Assembly: GCF_001563285.1 (NCBI RefSeq)
Contig: NZ_CP005188.1
Span: 129,501 to 193,500 of the forward strand
Source of the DNA: Sphingobium sp. MI1205
GTDB lineage: Bacteria; Pseudomonadota; Alphaproteobacteria; Sphingomonadales; Sphingomonadaceae
Length of the DNA: 64,000 bases
Reading direction: 5' to 3'
A program made the position numbers and the translations under genes. Positions 63,253-64,000 of this stretch are shown here, piece after piece; position 1 is the stretch's first letter, and every line of letters begins with the position of its first letter. The notes beneath the pieces were generated by a model. The model ran no database searches and was not told the origin of the DNA. It saw only the letters and a program-made list of their open reading frames with translations.

Positions 63253-64000
63253 TTAATCCTCTCCTGCTACCTTGATCGGCTTTCCGAGCATGGCTCGCAC
63301 GTACACGCGCTGGATCAGGACATAGACGACTATCGTCAACGGTGCCGCGAGCAGCACTCCAATGAAACCGAACAACAGGCCGGCGGCAAACACCGCGAAC
63401 AGCAGCACAGCTGGCGGGACATCCACCGCATGCTTCTGAATCATGGGCTGCAGGAAATTGCCCTGCAGCTGCTGGATGGCGAGGAACAGGAGTAGCGTCC
63501 AAAGCGCCGTCATAGGCGTTACGGTGAAGGCAAGGAGGACAGCGGGAACACCCGCGATAACCGGACCGACCATGGGAATGATATCGAGCAGGCCGGCGAT
63601 AACGCCAAGCCCGCCCGCCGCAGGCACGCCGAGCAGCGCGAGCCCTGCCCAGGTCAGCCCGGCGACGACCATTGACGAGACTGCCTGACCAACCATCCAC
63701 CCGCGCAGCCCGACCGAGGCATCATTGAGCGCCAGAGCGGCAATTTCTTCGGCTCTTGCAGGGATAAGGAGAAGCAGTCCCCTTCGATAGGTCGCAGGGT
63801 CGCTCGCAAGGAAGATCGCAGCGACAAGCACAAGGACGAAGTCGGCCAAGCCACTGCCGGCGGCCATTGCATAGCCTCCAGCCTGCGACGCGAGGCGGGA
63901 AATGTCGTCACCGCCGATTTCGGCCAGCTCCCGCACCCGCTCGCCCAGTCCGTAACGGTCGAGGAAGCCTTCGACCGCCTGAATGGCGCGCGGAACCGTC
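63253..64000 (-). CDS. AI-2E family transporter (5' end beyond window)
   Basis: The frame runs to the window edge, so the N-terminus is missing; about 249 codons are present. It has the AI-2E/PerM pattern of a soluble part (QAVEGFLDRYGLGERVRELAEIGGDDISRLASQAGGYAM) and hydrophobic helices: FVLVLVAAIFLASDPATYRRGLLLLIP, GLRGWMVGQAVSSMVVAGLTWAGLALLGVPAAGGLGVIAGLLDIIPMVGPVIAGVPAVLLAF, then LQGNFLQPMIQKHAVDVPPAVLLFAVFAAGLLFGFIGVLLAAPLTIVVYVLIQRVYV. Members export varied small molecules or Na+/H+; the quorum-signal role is not general. Confidence 0.92.
   Translation of the reverse strand, partial: TVPRAIQAVEGFLDRYGLGERVRELAEIGGDDISRLASQAGGYAMAAGSGLADFVLVLVAAIFLASDPATYRRGLLLLIPARAEEIAALALNDASVGLRGWMVGQAVSSMVVAGLTWAGLALLGVPAAGGLGVIAGLLDIIPMVGPVIAGVPAVLLAFTVTPMTALWTLLLFLAIQQLQGNFLQPMIQKHAVDVPPAVLLFAVFAAGLLFGFIGVLLAAPLTIVVYVLIQRVYVRAMLGKPIKVAGED

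Noticed and set aside
1-64000. CRISPR array or rRNA operon
   Set aside because: No regularly spaced direct repeats and no rRNA-like sequence were seen anywhere in the window.

Overview
The window is a stretch of high-GC alphaproteobacterial chromosome, most likely from a sphingomonad (Sphingobium/Sphingomonas/Novosphingobium group). The clues are SciP (DUF1153), COQ9, DUF1674 (SDHAF4-like) and UrcA proteins, a RibBX-type riboflavin enzyme, a K+-independent H+-pyrophosphatase, two large TonB-dependent receptors, and the run bioF-bioD ... bioA-infA-maf-RNase E/G-like-yacG-tRNA-Phe. No single gene fixes the species.

From 1 to about 44,900 the content is mostly core. Bases 1-3221 hold a minus-strand envelope/polysaccharide operon (FAD oxidoreductase, GtrA protein, multi-pass GT-C-like protein). 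An UrcA protein and a minus-strand housekeeping run follow (rsmB, PAS protein, rpe, heparinase-like, purH). Then come htpX diverging from a DUF1674 gene, galU, ssb, feoAB behind a possible Fur site, COQ9, and the riboflavin operon ribD-ribE-ribBX-ribH (17,073-20,498). Further on are an Old Yellow Enzyme, a DUF445 protein, an RND efflux pair, two GlsB/YeaQ-type proteins, sciP, mnmA, hisG-hisD, nusB, thiL, hppA, a DUF2490 protein, a biotin cluster interrupted by an M13 peptidase and a DUF4168 protein, then bioA, infA, maf, an atypical RNase E/G-like gene and yacG.

From tRNA-Phe (44,972) onward the DNA looks accessory. A tyrosine integrase relic with two frameshifts lies beside the tRNA. It is followed by a ClC chloride-channel relic, an unidentified broken membrane-protein gene, an Old Yellow Enzyme divergent from a TonB-dependent receptor, a collapsed acyl-CoA dehydrogenase, an MFS transporter, a full-length carboxylic acid reductase, an SDR, and an AraC regulator. 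Next is a second TonB receptor whose downstream phosphoesterase is broken by a 14-bp tandem duplication. The window closes with uppP and a truncated AI-2E family gene.

The most promising unusual arrangement is the riboflavin operon. Its RibB carries an extra N-terminal helix-turn-helix and a degenerate GTP cyclohydrolase II-like C-terminus. A perfect 20-bp palindrome lies in the short gap just before this gene, and I saw no FMN riboswitch. That suggests, but does not prove, a regulator-enzyme fusion acting on its own operon. The second candidate is the carboxylic acid reductase locus (46,463-58,399), which joins import, reduction and export genes in a lineage where such enzymes are uncommon.
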